Under the pieces are notes generated by a model. The model was not told the origin of the DNA. It made no database searches and saw only the letters and a list, made by a program, of their open reading frames with translations. Of a DNA stretch of 35,047 bases, positions 34,900-35,047 are shown one piece after another (positions within the stretch are counted from its first letter, which is position 1; every line of letters begins with the position of its first letter). Where the stretch lies: contig JACPHN010000197.1 in the NCBI GenBank assembly GCA_016188575.1, positions 1 through 35,047 of the forward strand, in the 5' to 3' direction. Both the position numbers and the translations under genes were made by a program. This DNA comes from Candidatus Schekmanbacteria bacterium (lineage in GTDB: Bacteria > CSSED10-310 > JACPHN01).

Positions 34900-35047
34900 G
34901 TGGATAGCAAGCATGACCAGGGGATCTACCGCGGGTTGACGTCCTACGGGGACGAGGCGTTCAGCCGCTACATGCGCCGCGCGTTTCTCGCGTCCGCGGG
35001 TTTCGACGCCGGCGACCTGTCGCGGCCGATCGTCGGCATCGTGAACA
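34900..35047 (+). CDS. IlvD/Edd family dehydratase, N-terminal fragment
   Basis: Cut by the right edge; 49 residues are visible. A GTG at 34900 with AAGGAG ten bases upstream reads DSKHDQGIYRGLTSYGDEAF, SRYMRRAFLASAGFDAGDLS, RPIVGIVN. This is the characteristic opening of [Fe-S]-dependent IlvD/Edd sugar-acid and dihydroxy-acid dehydratases (RGLTNYGDxxFSxxLRRxF and RPxIGI). In company with an aldehyde dehydrogenase and a TPP enzyme a sugar-acid dehydratase is more likely than biosynthetic IlvD. The downstream cluster Cys are outside the window. Confidence 0.85.
   Translation, partial: MDSKHDQGIYRGLTSYGDEAFSRYMRRAFLASAGFDAGDLSRPIVGIVN

Noticed and set aside
33438-34910. Minus-strand open frame of 490 codons
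   Set aside because: Antisense to the aldehyde dehydrogenase with its catalytic Cys and Glu in place.

Overview
The window is GC-rich bacterial DNA, about two thirds G+C by eye, with 21 complete protein-coding genes, one gene cut by the right edge, two gene remnants and no tRNA, rRNA or CRISPR array that I can see. The lineage is uncertain. A PknK-type Ser/Thr kinase fused to an AAA ATPase and TPRs, secreted beta-propeller proteins, a lipoprotein and many stand-alone genes fit Myxococcota or another group of the old Deltaproteobacteria. This is inference only, because no marker gene is present.

Left end (1-2867): an AT-richer, decayed stretch carries C-terminal remnants resembling a GxxExxY protein and an SPFH/band-7 protein. 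It is followed by an intact TnpB-related gene of the IS200/IS605 group with its own strong sigma-70 promoter. The TnpB-related protein keeps the first two RuvC acidic residues but has Ala where the third Asp is expected, and it has no zinc ribbon.

Most interesting locus (2881-4292): 13 bases after the TnpB-related stop begin two genes overlapping by ATGA. The first encodes an HgcA-family corrinoid membrane protein and the second an HgcB-like 2[4Fe-4S] ferredoxin. HgcA and HgcB together methylate inorganic mercury in known methylators. This pair is divergent: the cap-helix motif reads NVWCAGSK instead of NVWCA(A/G)GK, HgcA has an added N-terminal hydrophobic hairpin, and HgcB lacks the C-terminal Cys pair. 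It is either a new branch of mercury methylators or a related corrinoid methyltransferase with another substrate.

Middle (4323-20987): a secreted YCF48/BNR-repeat protein with an FN3 domain meets, tail to tail with overlap, a minus-strand cluster. That cluster holds the kinase-ATPase-TPR protein, a SpoIIM-like membrane protein and a large Cys-rich, lower-GC, membrane-anchored protein of unknown function. Then come a GT1-type glycosyltransferase, a small conserved protein, a secreted HExxH metallopeptidase with a seven-repeat FG-GAP propeller, and a long-chain acyl-CoA synthetase.

Right part (21190-35047): a DUF885 peptidase-like protein, a divergent TerD-domain protein, a putative lipoprotein, a STAS-like protein with four Cys, a CBS-domain protein next to the Tag glycosylase, and a YyaL-type thioredoxin-domain protein with an extra DsbD-alpha-like C-terminus. 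Last is a tight catabolic operon of a TPP-dependent IolD-like enzyme, an aldehyde dehydrogenase and an IlvD/Edd dehydratase.

Five intergenic regions carry copies of one dispersed repeat with CCTGAATCC ends and a C-rich/G-rich hairpin core. It appears to be a genome-specific intergenic repeat family.
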